This document shows positions 48,909-57,871 of a DNA stretch of 64,000 nt, one piece after another. This stretch comes from CAVSSX01 sp963730735 (GTDB lineage Bacteria; Actinomycetota; Acidimicrobiia; Acidimicrobiales; RAAP-2). Location of the stretch: positions 186,001 through 250,000 of the forward strand of contig CAVSSX010000008.1 of the NCBI GenBank assembly GCA_963730735.1, written 5' to 3'. The notes below the pieces were generated by a model, which worked only from the letters and a program-made list of their open reading frames with translations, had not been told where the DNA came from and did not search any database. Made by a program: the position numbers and the translations under genes. Position 1 is the first letter of the stretch. The number at the start of each line of letters is the position of its first letter.

Positions 48909-51473
48909 GTGGCCGTAGACGGCACCTTGGGGATCGAAGAAGAGCTCCAGCTCCTGGATCCCCGGACCGGGGTCCTGGCCCCCAGTGCCCCGCGGCTCCT
49001 GCGGCGCCTCCCGTCCGAGAGCTTCAGCGCCGAGCTGCAGCGCAGCACCGTCGAGATCAACTCGGCGACGACCACGTCCCTGAGCGGTCTGCGCGACGAA
49101 ATCCTTCGGCTGCGGGCCGAACTTCGCACCGTGGCCAGCGGCTTCGGCCTCGACGTGGCCTCGGTCGGCATGGTGCCCCAGGCCACCGACGAGGATTTCG
49201 AGCTCACCATGCAGGGCCGGTTCAGCCGCATGCACGAGGAGTACCGCTTCCTGGTCGACGAGCAGCTGATCTGCGGCTACCAGGTGCACGTGGGTATCAC
49301 CGATCCCGACCTCGCCGTGCGGGTGGCCGGACGCATCGGCGAGGTCCTGCCCACCCTGCTCGCCCTCTCGGCCAGCTCGCCGTTCTGGCGGGGCCGCGAC
49401 ACCGGCTACGCCAGCATGCGGACGATGATCTGGCAGCGGTGGCCGACCTCGGGTGGCTTCGGCCGACTCGAGAGCATGGAGGAGTACCAGCGCCTGCTCA
49501 GCGATCTGGTCGAGACCGGGGTCATCAGTGACACGAAGATGGCGTACTTCGACGTCCGACCGTCGAGCCATGTCCCGACGCTCGAGCTGCGGACCTGTGA
49601 CGCCTGCCCGCTGGTCGACGACGCCGTCCTCATCGCCGGGCTGTTTCGAGCCGCCGTCGCCCGGGGCGCCGAGGAGGAGGAGCGGGGTGCGCCCCTCGTG
49701 TCCCGACCCCCGCCGGTCCAACGGGCCGCCATGTGGCGGGCGGCGCGCAACGGACTGGCCGGGGAGCTCCTGGGGGTGGGGAGCGCCCCACGACCCCGGC
49801 CCGCCGCCGCCGTCGTCGACGAGCTGCTGGCCGAGTTGCGTCCCCAGCTCGAGTCGTACGGTGACTGGGACTCGGTGAAGGACCTGGCCGACGCCTCGCT
49901 CTCCCGCGGTGGCTCCGCCTGGCGCCAGCGGGCCCGCTACGCCGAGCGGGGCCGGATGTCCGACGTCGTGCAGCTCCTGGTCGAGGAGACGGCCGCGCAC
50001 GTGGGCCCCCGACCACAACCGCTCCGCTGCACCGTCGGCTACCCGGCCGGTCTCCGCGATGAGGCACTGACCATCGCCGGCACACCGACGGCGCCCTACC
50101 GTCGGGTCTTCGAGGCGATCGACGCCATGAGCGGCGAGGAACTGGCATCGGGCTCGGCCAGTATCGAGGAGCTGGCCGCCGCCAACGGCCTCACCTTCGG
50201 CGTCGCCGGCGACCAGCGGCCGTTCCCGCTGGACCTCGTGCCGCGGATCATGGCCACCCACGAATGGCGATCCCTGGCCGCCGGACTGACGCAACGGGCC
50301 CGGGCCATCGAGGCCTTCCTGCGCGACATCTACGGTCCGGCGGAGATCGTGGCCGATGGCGTGCTGGATCCGCGGGTCATCCGTTCGACCCCCGGGTGGC
50401 GGGAGGAAGCCCGGCAACTCCCCTCCGACGTGGTGCGGTCGGCCGTCATCGGTTTCGACCTCGTTCGCGAGCCGATCTCGGGGTGGCGGGTGCTCGAGGA
50501 CAACGTCAGGGTCCCCTCGGGTGTCGGCTACGCCATCGGGGTCCGCCGGGTGCTCAATGCCGTCGTCCCGGAGCTCGGCATGGGGGTCGCCGTACGCCAA
50601 CCGGAGGAGACCATCGAGCTCCTCGGCCGCACGCTCCGGGCCTGCGCCATCGACGGGCGCGGTGGCGACGCCGCCGTGGTCGCCCTCGTCTCCGACGGCG
50701 CCGGCAACTCGGCCTGGTACGAGCACCGGACCCTCGCCGAGGGCGCCGGCCTCCTGTTGGCCGAGCCCGGGGACATCACCTTCGAGCAGGGCCGCCCTCT
50801 CGTCGGCGGCCGGCCCCTGGACGTGGCCTATCTCCGTTTGGAGGGGGAGGTCGCCGACCTGGTCGACGACACGGGCCGTCCCGTCGGGCGGGGCCTGCTG
50901 GAGGCCGCCACCCGACGGGAGGTCGTCCTGGTCAACGCGCCCGGCAACGGTGTGGCCGACGACAAGTCGATGTACTGCCACATTCCCGACATCATCGACT
51001 ACTACCTGGGCGAGAGCCCGAAGATCGCCCAAGTCCCCACCTACCGGTGCGCCGATCCCCAGGAGTTGGCGATCGTGCTCGACCGCCTGGACGAGCTGGT
51101 CACCAAGCCGGTGGACGGGTACGGGGGTGGCGGGGTCCTCATCGGGGCCGACGCCAGTCACGGCGAGATCGAGGAGCGGCGCCGCGCCCTGCTCGCCGAC
51201 CCGGCGCGTTGGGTGGCCCAGGAAACGATGGCCCTCTCGACGCTGCCGACCCTCGACGGCGGCCGGCTCGAGCCGCGCCACGTGGACCTGCGGACCTTCG
51301 TCTACCTCACCGGCACCGGCCAGGGGCAGGCCGAGCTGGCCGGCCTGGCCCTTACCCGAGTGGCCCCCGGCGGCAGCATGATCGTGAACTCGTCGCGTGG
51401 TGGCGGGGCGAAGGACACGTGGATCCTGACCGACGAGCCGAAGGAGGTCCACGATGTGCGGCATCGTCGGTGA
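48909..51473 (+). CDS. GCS2 carboxylate-amine ligase fused to circularly permuted ATP-grasp ligase
   Basis: An 854-residue two-enzyme fusion. The N-terminal ~370 residues are a YbdK/GCS2-type glutamate-amine ligase (LGIEEELQLLDPRTGVLAP, QRSTVEINSAT, CGYQVHVGITDPD, TLELRTCDACP). The rest is a circularly permuted ATP-grasp ligase (DUF404/407 type): QRARAIEAFLRDIYGPAEIV, GWRVLEDNVRVPSGVGYAIG, ADDKSMYCHIPDIIDYYLGE and KPVDGYGGGGVLIG. Each half would form an ATP-dependent amide bond, so the protein could make a short gamma-glutamyl peptide. GTG 48909 has AAGG seven bases upstream. Its 3' end overlaps the next gene by 20 bases, so the two are coupled. Substrates are not known from sequence. Confidence 0.9.
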   Translation: MAVDGTLGIEEELQLLDPRTGVLAPSAPRLLRRLPSESFSAELQRSTVEINSATTTSLSGLRDEILRLRAELRTVASGFGLDVASVGMVPQATDEDFELTMQGRFSRMHEEYRFLVDEQLICGYQVHVGITDPDLAVRVAGRIGEVLPTLLALSASSPFWRGRDTGYASMRTMIWQRWPTSGGFGRLESMEEYQRLLSDLVETGVISDTKMAYFDVRPSSHVPTLELRTCDACPLVDDAVLIAGLFRAAVARGAEEEERGAPLVSRPPPVQRAAMWRAARNGLAGELLGVGSAPRPRPAAAVVDELLAELRPQLESYGDWDSVKDLADASLSRGGSAWRQRARYAERGRMSDVVQLLVEETAAHVGPRPQPLRCTVGYPAGLRDEALTIAGTPTAPYRRVFEAIDAMSGEELASGSASIEELAAANGLTFGVAGDQRPFPLDLVPRIMATHEWRSLAAGLTQRARAIEAFLRDIYGPAEIVADGVLDPRVIRSTPGWREEARQLPSDVVRSAVIGFDLVREPISGWRVLEDNVRVPSGVGYAIGVRRVLNAVVPELGMGVAVRQPEETIELLGRTLRACAIDGRGGDAAVVALVSDGAGNSAWYEHRTLAEGAGLLLAEPGDITFEQGRPLVGGRPLDVAYLRLEGEVADLVDDTGRPVGRGLLEAATRREVVLVNAPGNGVADDKSMYCHIPDIIDYYLGESPKIAQVPTYRCADPQELAIVLDRLDELVTKPVDGYGGGGVLIGADASHGEIEERRRALLADPARWVAQETMALSTLPTLDGGRLEPRHVDLRTFVYLTGTGQGQAELAGLALTRVAPGGSMIVNSSRGGGAKDTWILTDEPKEVHDVRHRR

Positions 51474-53238
51474 GCGCCGGTTCGACGGCCGCACGGCCGA
51501 CCTCGCCGCGCTCGAGCGTGGCGCCGACCGCCTGGCCGCCCGGGGTCCGGACGGGTCGGGGGTGTGGGCCTCGGGCCCGGTGGCCCTGGCCCATCGCCGG
51601 TTGTCGATCATCGACCTCTCGGCGGCCGGCGCACAGCCGATGGTCGACGCCGAGCTGGGCCTCTCCCTCGTCTTCAACGGCTGCATCTACAACTACCGGG
51701 CGCTGCGCGACGAGCTCACCCATCTCGGTTACCGCTTCTTCTCCCATTCCGACACCGAGGTGATCGCCAAGGCGTACCGGGCCTGGGGACTCGACTGCGT
51801 CGACCACCTCTTCGGGATGTTCGCCTTCGCCATCGTCGAACGCGACACCGGTCGGCTGGTGCTGGCGAGGGATCGTCTCGGCATCAAGCCCCTGTACGTC
51901 ACGCAGGACGCCGAGCGGCTCCGGTTCGCCTCGACCCTGCCGGCTCTGATCGACATGGGCGGTGTCGACTGCTCAATCGATGTGGAGGCGCTGACGTGCT
52001 ACATGACGTTCCACTCGGTGGTACCGGCGCCCCGCACCATTCTGAGCGGCGTGCGCAAGCTCCCCCCGGCCACCGTCCGGGTGGTGGAGCCCGACGGACG
52101 GTCCCACGACCACCGCTACTGGGAACCGGCCTTCGACCGGGACGGCGACGAGGAGCGCTGGACCGACGGCGAGTGGGGGGAGGCCCTGATGGACCGCCTC
52201 CGGACGGCCGTCGAGCGGCGCATGGTGGCCGACGTCCCCGTCGGCGTCCTGTTGTCGGGCGGCATCGACTCCTCCCTGGTGGTGGCGCTGCTGGCCGAGG
52301 CCGGCCAGAGCGGGCTCAAGACCTTCAGCGTCGGCTTCGAGTCGGCCGGGGGGGAGTCGGGCGACGAGTTCGAGTACTCCGACCTGGTGGCCGATCGGTT
52401 CGGCACCGACCACCGTCAGATCCTCGTAGAGAGTGCCCGACTCCTGCCGGCCATCCCCGCCGCGGTGGCCGCCATGAGCGAACCGATGGTGAGCCACGAC
52501 TGCGTGGCCTTCTACCTCCTCTCCGAGGAGGTGTCGCGGGACGTCAAGGTGGTCCAGAGCGGCCAGGGCGCCGACGAGGTGCTCGGCGGCTACGACTGGT
52601 ACCCGCCACTCGCCCAGGTGGCCCGCTCCGAGGCGGTCGGGGCGTACTCGGCCGTCTTCTTCGATCGATCCTTCGACGCGCTCGGCGAGCTCCTCCGGGA
52701 CGCCTGGCTGCCGGCCCACGATGTCCCCACCGCCTTCGTCACCGACCAGTTCGGTCGCCCGGGGGCGGCGACGACGGTCGATGCCGCTCTCCGCAACGAC
52801 ACGACGGTCATGCTCGTCGACGACCCGGTCAAGCGGGTGGACAACATGACCATGGCGTGGGGGCTCGAGGCCCGGGTGCCCTTCCTCGACCACGAGGTGG
52901 TGGAGTTGGCCGCCCGGATACCCCCGGGACTGAAGCTGGCCCACGGCGGCAAGGGCGTGCTCAAGACGGCGAGTCGCGGCCTCGTGCCCGACGAGGTCAT
53001 CGACCGCACCAAGGGGTACTTCCCCGTCCCGGCCATCCGGCAGCTGGCCGGCCCCTACCTGGATCTGGCCCGGACGGCGCTGCTCGATCCGGCGGCCGAG
53101 GCCCGGGGCCTCTTCCGGCCGGCCGCCGTCGAAGCCATGCTGGCGGCACCGAACGAGACTCGTACGACCCTCGGGTCGAACGCACTGTGGCAGCTCGCCC
53201 TCCTCGAGCTGTGGCTGCAGGGCCTGCACATTGGCTGA
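51454..53238 (+). CDS. Asparagine-synthetase-like amidotransferase (AsnO/NAGGN type)
   Basis: A 594-residue glutamine-dependent amidotransferase. The N-terminal glutaminase has the nucleophilic Cys2 in MCGIVGE, then RRLSIIDLSAAGAQPM and FNGCIYNYRALRDEL. The synthetase half has the PP-loop VLLSGGIDSSLVVALLAEAG and QGADEVLGGYDWY. Overall it resembles N-acetylglutaminylglutamine amidotransferase more than AsnB. It would amidate the carboxylate of the peptide made by the upstream ligase. ATG 51454 has AGGAGG six bases upstream, inside the ligase gene, so the start is secure. Only a few bases separate it from the S9 peptidase gene. Confidence 0.9.
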   Translation: MCGIVGERRFDGRTADLAALERGADRLAARGPDGSGVWASGPVALAHRRLSIIDLSAAGAQPMVDAELGLSLVFNGCIYNYRALRDELTHLGYRFFSHSDTEVIAKAYRAWGLDCVDHLFGMFAFAIVERDTGRLVLARDRLGIKPLYVTQDAERLRFASTLPALIDMGGVDCSIDVEALTCYMTFHSVVPAPRTILSGVRKLPPATVRVVEPDGRSHDHRYWEPAFDRDGDEERWTDGEWGEALMDRLRTAVERRMVADVPVGVLLSGGIDSSLVVALLAEAGQSGLKTFSVGFESAGGESGDEFEYSDLVADRFGTDHRQILVESARLLPAIPAAVAAMSEPMVSHDCVAFYLLSEEVSRDVKVVQSGQGADEVLGGYDWYPPLAQVARSEAVGAYSAVFFDRSFDALGELLRDAWLPAHDVPTAFVTDQFGRPGAATTVDAALRNDTTVMLVDDPVKRVDNMTMAWGLEARVPFLDHEVVELAARIPPGLKLAHGGKGVLKTASRGLVPDEVIDRTKGYFPVPAIRQLAGPYLDLARTALLDPAAEARGLFRPAAVEAMLAAPNETRTTLGSNALWQLALLELWLQGLHIG

Positions 53239-53243
53239 GCACC

Positions 53244-55187
53244 TTGGTTGATGGGCCGGCGCCGGCCCGCGGGTGGCCGTCGGCCGACCGGGACGCCCTC
53301 GATCGCCTGGCCCGGCGGACGGTCGAGGCGTGGGCCTGCTGGGCCCCCACCCTCACCCCCGATGGCCGTCAGATGGCCTTCGTGTCGGACCGCACGGGCG
53401 TGCCGGCCCTCTGGGTCGGGAGCTCCGGTTCGCCCGAGCGCGACGGCCCGTCCCCGGTGCCCGGTGCGCCTCGGCTGCTCCGGCTGGGTGACGATCCGGT
53501 GCTGAACGCCCACTGGTCGCCGGACAACCAGTGGCTGGCCTGCTCGGTGGCGAGCGGCGGCGGGGTGCGATCCGAGGTATGGGTCGTTCGGCCGGATGGA
53601 ACGGACGCCCGACAGGTCATCGGCGGCCATGGCCGGCACGCCGTGCTCGGACCGTGGGCCCGGCGGGGCCACCGCCTCACGGTGACCGTGTACGGGGATG
53701 ACGGCGCCAACCACTGCCTGTTGCTCGACCCCAGCTCGGGCGCCACCGAGGAGCTGGCCGCCGGGCCCCTCCTCCACGTCCTGGACCTCTCCGAGGACGA
53801 GCGCTTCGTGCTCCTGACCGACGGGCCACGAGGGGCGGAGGACTGCCGGCTGCTCGACCGGACGACGGGGCACCTGGAGTCCCTCCTGCCCTTCCCCACC
53901 ACCGGGGCCACCGAGCGCGGCATCCTGCGGCCCACCGACGGGACCGGGGGCGTGGCCATGGTCGCCTACCTGGTGACCGATGCCGGGTTGCCCCGTCGGG
54001 GGCTCGTGGCCGTCCCCCTCGGGGCCGACGGCCGCCGGGGCCACGTCGGGGTACTGGCCCGACGGGACGACGCCGAGCTCGAGTTCGTCGACGCCGACCA
54101 GGAGGGACGCAACCTCCTCCTCGTGTGGAACGTCGGCGGCACGAGCGAGGTGGAACTACTCGGGCGGGGTGGCCGGGACCGGTGGCCGGTTCCCGGCCTG
54201 CCCGGCACCGTGGTCCACGACGGGGTGGTGAGCCGGGACGGAGGCTGCGCCGTGCTCGCCGTCGAGAGTCCCACCGAGCCCTGTCGCCTGTTCGAGCTGG
54301 CGCTCGACTCGAGAGCCTGGACCCCGGTGACCGAGCGGTCCTTCGACGGTGCCGGGCTGGTCAGCCCGCACCTCGAGCGCGTCATGTCGCACGACGGCCT
54401 GGAGCTCCAGGGCTACCTCTACCCGGCGCACCCCGACCGGGCCCTCGACCCGCCGCCCGACGAGCTGCCACCGGCGGTGATCTACCTCCACGGTGGTCCC
54501 GAAGCCCAGGAGCGTCCCGGCTTCCAGCCGTTGCACCAATTGCTGGCGGCGGCCGGTATGACGGTGTTCGCCCCCAACATCCGGGGCTCGTCCGGTTTCG
54601 GACGGACCTTCGTCCACGCCGACGACCGGTATGGGCGCATGGACGCCATCGCCGATATCGCCGCCTGTGCCCGCTTCCTGATCGATCGCCGCCAGGCCGA
54701 CCCCCGACGGATCGCCGTCGTCGGGCGCTCCTACGGTGGCTACGCCACGCTCATGGCCCTGGCCCACTACCCCCGGACCTTCGCCGCCGGCGTGGACATC
54801 TGCGGCATGTCCGACCTGCTCACCTTCTATCGGGACAGCGAACCGTGGATCGCCCAGGCGGCGGTGAGCAAGTACGGCCACCCCGAGCGCGACGCCTGGC
54901 TGCTGGCCCGACTCTCCCCGCTCCGCCTGGTGAGCGACATCACCAGCCCGCTCCTGGTCGTCCACGGCGAGTTGGACACCAACGTGCCGATCACCGAGGC
55001 CCGGCAGGTGGTCGCCGCCCTCCGAGACCTCGATCGGCCGGTCGAGTACCTGGAGCTCGAGGGGGAAGGCCACGAGTACCGACGAGCCAGCACCCGGCTG
55101 CGACTCCTCCGCTCGGTCCTCGCCTTCTTGGAGGGGGCCCTGCGGGCGCCCGCCGTGGCCGGGCACGAGGTCCGGGAGACCGGGTGA
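53244..55187 (+). CDS. S9 (prolyl-oligopeptidase family) serine peptidase
   Basis: A protein of about 647 residues. The N-terminal two thirds are WD40-like beta-propeller repeats (WAPTLTPDGRQMAFVSDRTG, AHWSPDNQWLACSVASGGG). The C-terminal alpha/beta-hydrolase carries YLHGGPEAQERPGF, the nucleophile in GRSYGGYATLMAL, Asp in VHGELDTNVP and His in EGEGHEYRR. No signal peptide is seen, so it is probably cytoplasmic and cleaves small peptides. The start is uncertain: TTG 53244, six bases after the previous stop, is the best in-frame candidate, and no Shine-Dalgarno is visible. Within this operon it may recycle or trim the peptide product. Confidence 0.85.
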   Translation: MVDGPAPARGWPSADRDALDRLARRTVEAWACWAPTLTPDGRQMAFVSDRTGVPALWVGSSGSPERDGPSPVPGAPRLLRLGDDPVLNAHWSPDNQWLACSVASGGGVRSEVWVVRPDGTDARQVIGGHGRHAVLGPWARRGHRLTVTVYGDDGANHCLLLDPSSGATEELAAGPLLHVLDLSEDERFVLLTDGPRGAEDCRLLDRTTGHLESLLPFPTTGATERGILRPTDGTGGVAMVAYLVTDAGLPRRGLVAVPLGADGRRGHVGVLARRDDAELEFVDADQEGRNLLLVWNVGGTSEVELLGRGGRDRWPVPGLPGTVVHDGVVSRDGGCAVLAVESPTEPCRLFELALDSRAWTPVTERSFDGAGLVSPHLERVMSHDGLELQGYLYPAHPDRALDPPPDELPPAVIYLHGGPEAQERPGFQPLHQLLAAAGMTVFAPNIRGSSGFGRTFVHADDRYGRMDAIADIAACARFLIDRRQADPRRIAVVGRSYGGYATLMALAHYPRTFAAGVDICGMSDLLTFYRDSEPWIAQAAVSKYGHPERDAWLLARLSPLRLVSDITSPLLVVHGELDTNVPITEARQVVAALRDLDRPVEYLELEGEGHEYRRASTRLRLLRSVLAFLEGALRAPAVAGHEVRETG

Positions 55188-55268
55188 CGGCCACGACACC
55201 GCCCACCGACGGCACGATCCTTCCCCCCGGTGGTTCGCCCGGGGCATGAAACGTGCTTCCATGTCCCG

Positions 55269-56006
55269 ATGAGCAGCCCGTGCATCGGCATCACGACGGG
55301 GCGAGAGGTGATCGGCGGCCGCCGATTCGATGCTCTGCCGCACGAGTACATCGCCGCCGTGCTGGCCGCCGGAGGCCTCCCCCGGCCCATCCCGCCCCTC
55401 CCGGCGGACCTCGCATCCGGGGCGCTCGACGGCGTCGACGGTCTCGTCCTCAGCGGCGGTGGGGACATCAACCCCCTTCGCTACGGCGCCGCGCCGGCGA
55501 TCGAGACGGGCAACGTGGACGACGAGCGGGACGTGAGCGAGCTGGCGCTGGTCCCCGTCGCCCTCGAGCGTCGTCTCCCCGTCCTCGGCATCTGCCGCGG
55601 GGCGCAGCTCCTCAACGTGGCCCTGGGCGGCAGTCTCATCCAGCACCTCCCGGACCGGGCGATCGGGCATCTCGACCGAGGGCGTCGGCACGAGACCGTG
55701 CACGACGTGGCACTGCGCCCGGATTCCCTGTTGGCCAGGCTCGGAGGGCTGGCGGGGATCGAGGTCAATTCCATCCACCATCAGGCCATCGATCGGGTGG
55801 GCGATGGTCTCCGCATCACGGGCACCGCCGACGACGGCGTCCCCGAGGTGCTGGAGGGCACCACGTGCCCGCTCGTCGCCGTCCAGTGGCATCCCGAGTG
55901 CCTGCCGACCCTCGCCAGCAGCCGGTTGCTCTTCACCTGGCTGGTCGAGCAAGCCCGCCAGCCGACGCCGGGCGGAGGCCTGGCCACCCCGGCCCCCGAG
56001 GGGTAG
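55269..56006 (+). CDS. Gamma-glutamyl hydrolase, PuuD-like class I glutamine amidotransferase fold
   Basis: A 245-residue hydrolase resembling gamma-glutamyl-gamma-aminobutyrate hydrolase. It starts CIGITTGREVIGGRRFDALP, has DGLVLSGGGDINPLRYG, the catalytic Cys in LGICRGAQLLNVALGG and the His-Glu pair in VAVQWHPEC. These enzymes cut gamma-glutamyl amide bonds, which fits degradation or editing of a gamma-glutamyl product made by the upstream ligases. ATG 55269 is preferred to GTG 55230, which adds 13 unconserved residues. It is the last gene of the operon, 82 bases after the S9 stop, and converges with the APH gene. Confidence 0.9.
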   Translation: MSSPCIGITTGREVIGGRRFDALPHEYIAAVLAAGGLPRPIPPLPADLASGALDGVDGLVLSGGGDINPLRYGAAPAIETGNVDDERDVSELALVPVALERRLPVLGICRGAQLLNVALGGSLIQHLPDRAIGHLDRGRRHETVHDVALRPDSLLARLGGLAGIEVNSIHHQAIDRVGDGLRITGTADDGVPEVLEGTTCPLVAVQWHPECLPTLASSRLLFTWLVEQARQPTPGGGLATPAPEG

Positions 56007-56038
56007 GTGGGCGGTGGCGGTCGGCGTCGGCCGACGAG

Positions 56039-57127
56039 CTAGCGACGGAAGGCCGCCCGGGTCGCCGCGGCGGTGGCGCGGAAGTACTCCCGGGGTCCGA
56101 TGAAGCCCCACTCGCCGAACGGCGTGCCGTCGGCCAGGGCGCCGCTGGCCACGGCCCGCCGGTAGGCGAAGCAGACGAGGTAGAGCGGCCGGAGGTACAT
56201 GACGGCCTCGAGGCGGTCGAGCTCCTCGTCGGTGGGCTCGACGTGGCGTCGGTAGGCACCCACGACCGCATCGATGCGCTCGGGGTCCGGCCGGCGAGGC
56301 CGCCAGGCACCGGTGCCCCAGACCAGGTAGGCGAGGTCGGCCAGGCGAGGTCCGCGCCCCGACGCCTTCCAGTTGATGGCCACCGGCCCCCCCTCGCCCA
56401 CGATGGCATGGTCGGGCGCGTGCAGCAGGTTGCCGTGGAGCAGCCCCTCGGGAAGGCCCTCGCCGCCGTCGGCCGAGCGCACCGTGCGCCGAAGCCGTTC
56501 GAACCGCTCACGCTCGGCCGCCGGGACGCTCGTGTCGACGGCGTCGAGGAAGGCCAGGGCGGCCAGGAGGTCCTGACCGGGTGCGCCCTCGCGATGCGGG
56601 TCCTCGCCGCTGGCCCCACCGGGTCGGCTGGCGCCGTCGTCGTAGGGCAGGGCGTGCAGGCGACCCAGCAGCTCGCCCATCATGGCGAACTTCTCCGGAC
56701 CGTCCGGCAGGGGTACACCTTCGACGAACCTCGTCACGAGGACCGAGCTGCCGTCGTGGTCCGAGACCGCCTCGTCGGCCGCCAGACGCTCGGCCGGATA
56801 GCCCTGGCGTTCGAGGAACGCCAGGATGGCTGCGTCGCCCTCGACGCGGGCCCGGGGGCGGGCCGGCGGAAAGGCCCGGGCGACCCACGGGTCGCCGTCA
56901 CGCCGGTCGATCCGGAACACGTAGGTCTTGTGCACGCTCAGCCGGGAGGCGGCCACGGCGTCGATCCCGTAGCGGTCCCGCACGTGGGCGAGCAGGGCGT
57001 CGCCGGAGGGCTGGTGGTCGAGCCGCCCCCCGAGGCCCTCGAGGTCGGTCAGGGCCTCGGTGTAGCGCTGACCGGTGTCGTCGGCGTGGTGGCGAACGAC
57101 CTTCTTGAAACTGCCGTCCTTGGTCAT
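56039..57127 (-). CDS. APH-family phosphotransferase with short N-terminal helical module
   Basis: A 362-residue aminoglycoside-phosphotransferase-like kinase. The N-terminal ~35 residues (SFKKVVRHHADDTGQRYTEA) form a short basic helical segment that recurs in actinobacterial proteins. The kinase fold then shows VHKTYVFRIDRRDGDPWVAR, the catalytic loop HGNLLHAPDHAIV, in which Asn stands where HGD is usual, and INWKASGRGPRLADLAYLVW, where the metal-binding Asp is replaced in the INWK segment. These substitutions leave catalytic activity in doubt. ATG 57127 has AGGAGG six bases upstream, so the start is secure. Substrate unknown; a resistance role should not be assumed. Confidence 0.8.
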   Translation of the reverse strand: MTKDGSFKKVVRHHADDTGQRYTEALTDLEGLGGRLDHQPSGDALLAHVRDRYGIDAVAASRLSVHKTYVFRIDRRDGDPWVARAFPPARPRARVEGDAAILAFLERQGYPAERLAADEAVSDHDGSSVLVTRFVEGVPLPDGPEKFAMMGELLGRLHALPYDDGASRPGGASGEDPHREGAPGQDLLAALAFLDAVDTSVPAAERERFERLRRTVRSADGGEGLPEGLLHGNLLHAPDHAIVGEGGPVAINWKASGRGPRLADLAYLVWGTGAWRPRRPDPERIDAVVGAYRRHVEPTDEELDRLEAVMYLRPLYLVCFAYRRAVASGALADGTPFGEWGFIGPREYFRATAAATRAAFRR

Positions 57128-57331
57128 GGCAAGCCTCCTCGCAGCACCCTCGTCTTCCCAGCGGACGCGGTGCCCAGAGATGGCCTGTGACGTGCATGAC
57201 CGAGAGGGCGACTCCCCTTCGCCGCTGGAGCCCCGGCTGGGACGGACACTCCACGGCTCGGCGTCCGGTCGACGCCGTGCCCGCAGTCTACGCCGCACCG
57301 CCGACGGACCTCGGCGCGCCGTCGGGGCCGT

Positions 57332-57368
57332 CGACACGGTGGTCGGGTGCTCCCCGACCACCGTGTCG
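57332..57368 (-). terminator. Strong hairpin downstream of arsR-SRPBCC operon
   Basis: A perfect 16-base stem (CGACACGGTGGTCGGG paired with CCCGACCACCGTGTCG) with a five-base loop begins six bases after the SRPBCC stop. It lacks a T-run, as is common in high-GC actinobacteria, so it could act from either strand. Confidence 0.7.
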
Positions 57369-57373
57369 GCCCG

Positions 57374-57871
57374 TCACACCGGTGTCTCGGCCAGGACCAC
57401 GGCGATCTGCTCGAAGACACCGCGCATGCCCTCCTCGACGCCGGTGGCCAGCACTTCCTCCATCCCGGCCAGGGAGTCGAAGTGGGTGCGGATACCCATC
57501 ACCACGCCCCCACCGTCACGCTCGTCGAAGGTGATGACCATGGCCGTCATGGAGTTCCCGTCGTTGGGCCGACCGTGCTCGTCGACATCGGCGTCGCGCA
57601 CCGTGAGCTGGCGGGGTGCGACGGCGTCGAGCACGTCCCACGTGCTGTCATGGCGCTCGCCCTCGGGCCCGGTCATGAAGAAGGTGATCCGCCCACCGGT
57701 CCGCAGGTCGTGGTCGACCACCGTCGCCGGGAAGCCGGGCGCCCCCCACCACCGTTCGAACTGACGCGGGTCGGCCCACAGCTGCCACGCCCGATCGGCC
57801 GTCGCGTCCAGTTCGGCGGTGACCGTCATGGTCAGGGCCTCGGGGTCCTTTACGACATTGAGCACCGTCAT
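57374..57871 (-). CDS. SRPBCC (AHSA1-like) domain protein
   Basis: A 165-residue START-like protein with a hydrophobic ligand cavity. Typical features are VTAELDATADRAWQLWADPR, FERWWGAPGFPATVVDHDLR, GGRITFFMTGPEG and the C-terminal helix MEEVLATGVEEGMRGVFEQI. Ligand unknown. ATG 57871 has GGAGGAG five bases upstream and overlaps the arsR stop by four bases (ATGA), so the two are coupled. ArsR-SRPBCC pairs of this type are very common in actinobacteria and are usually autoregulated by the ArsR protein. Confidence 0.92.
   Translation of the reverse strand: MTVLNVVKDPEALTMTVTAELDATADRAWQLWADPRQFERWWGAPGFPATVVDHDLRTGGRITFFMTGPEGERHDSTWDVLDAVAPRQLTVRDADVDEHGRPNDGNSMTAMVITFDERDGGGVVMGIRTHFDSLAGMEEVLATGVEEGMRGVFEQIAVVLAETPV

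Noticed and set aside
51564..53238. N-terminal extension of the S9 peptidase frame through the whole amidotransferase gene
   Set aside because: The upstream ~560 residues are an Arg/Pro/Gly-rich shadow of the amidotransferase; real S9 sequence begins only after 53240.
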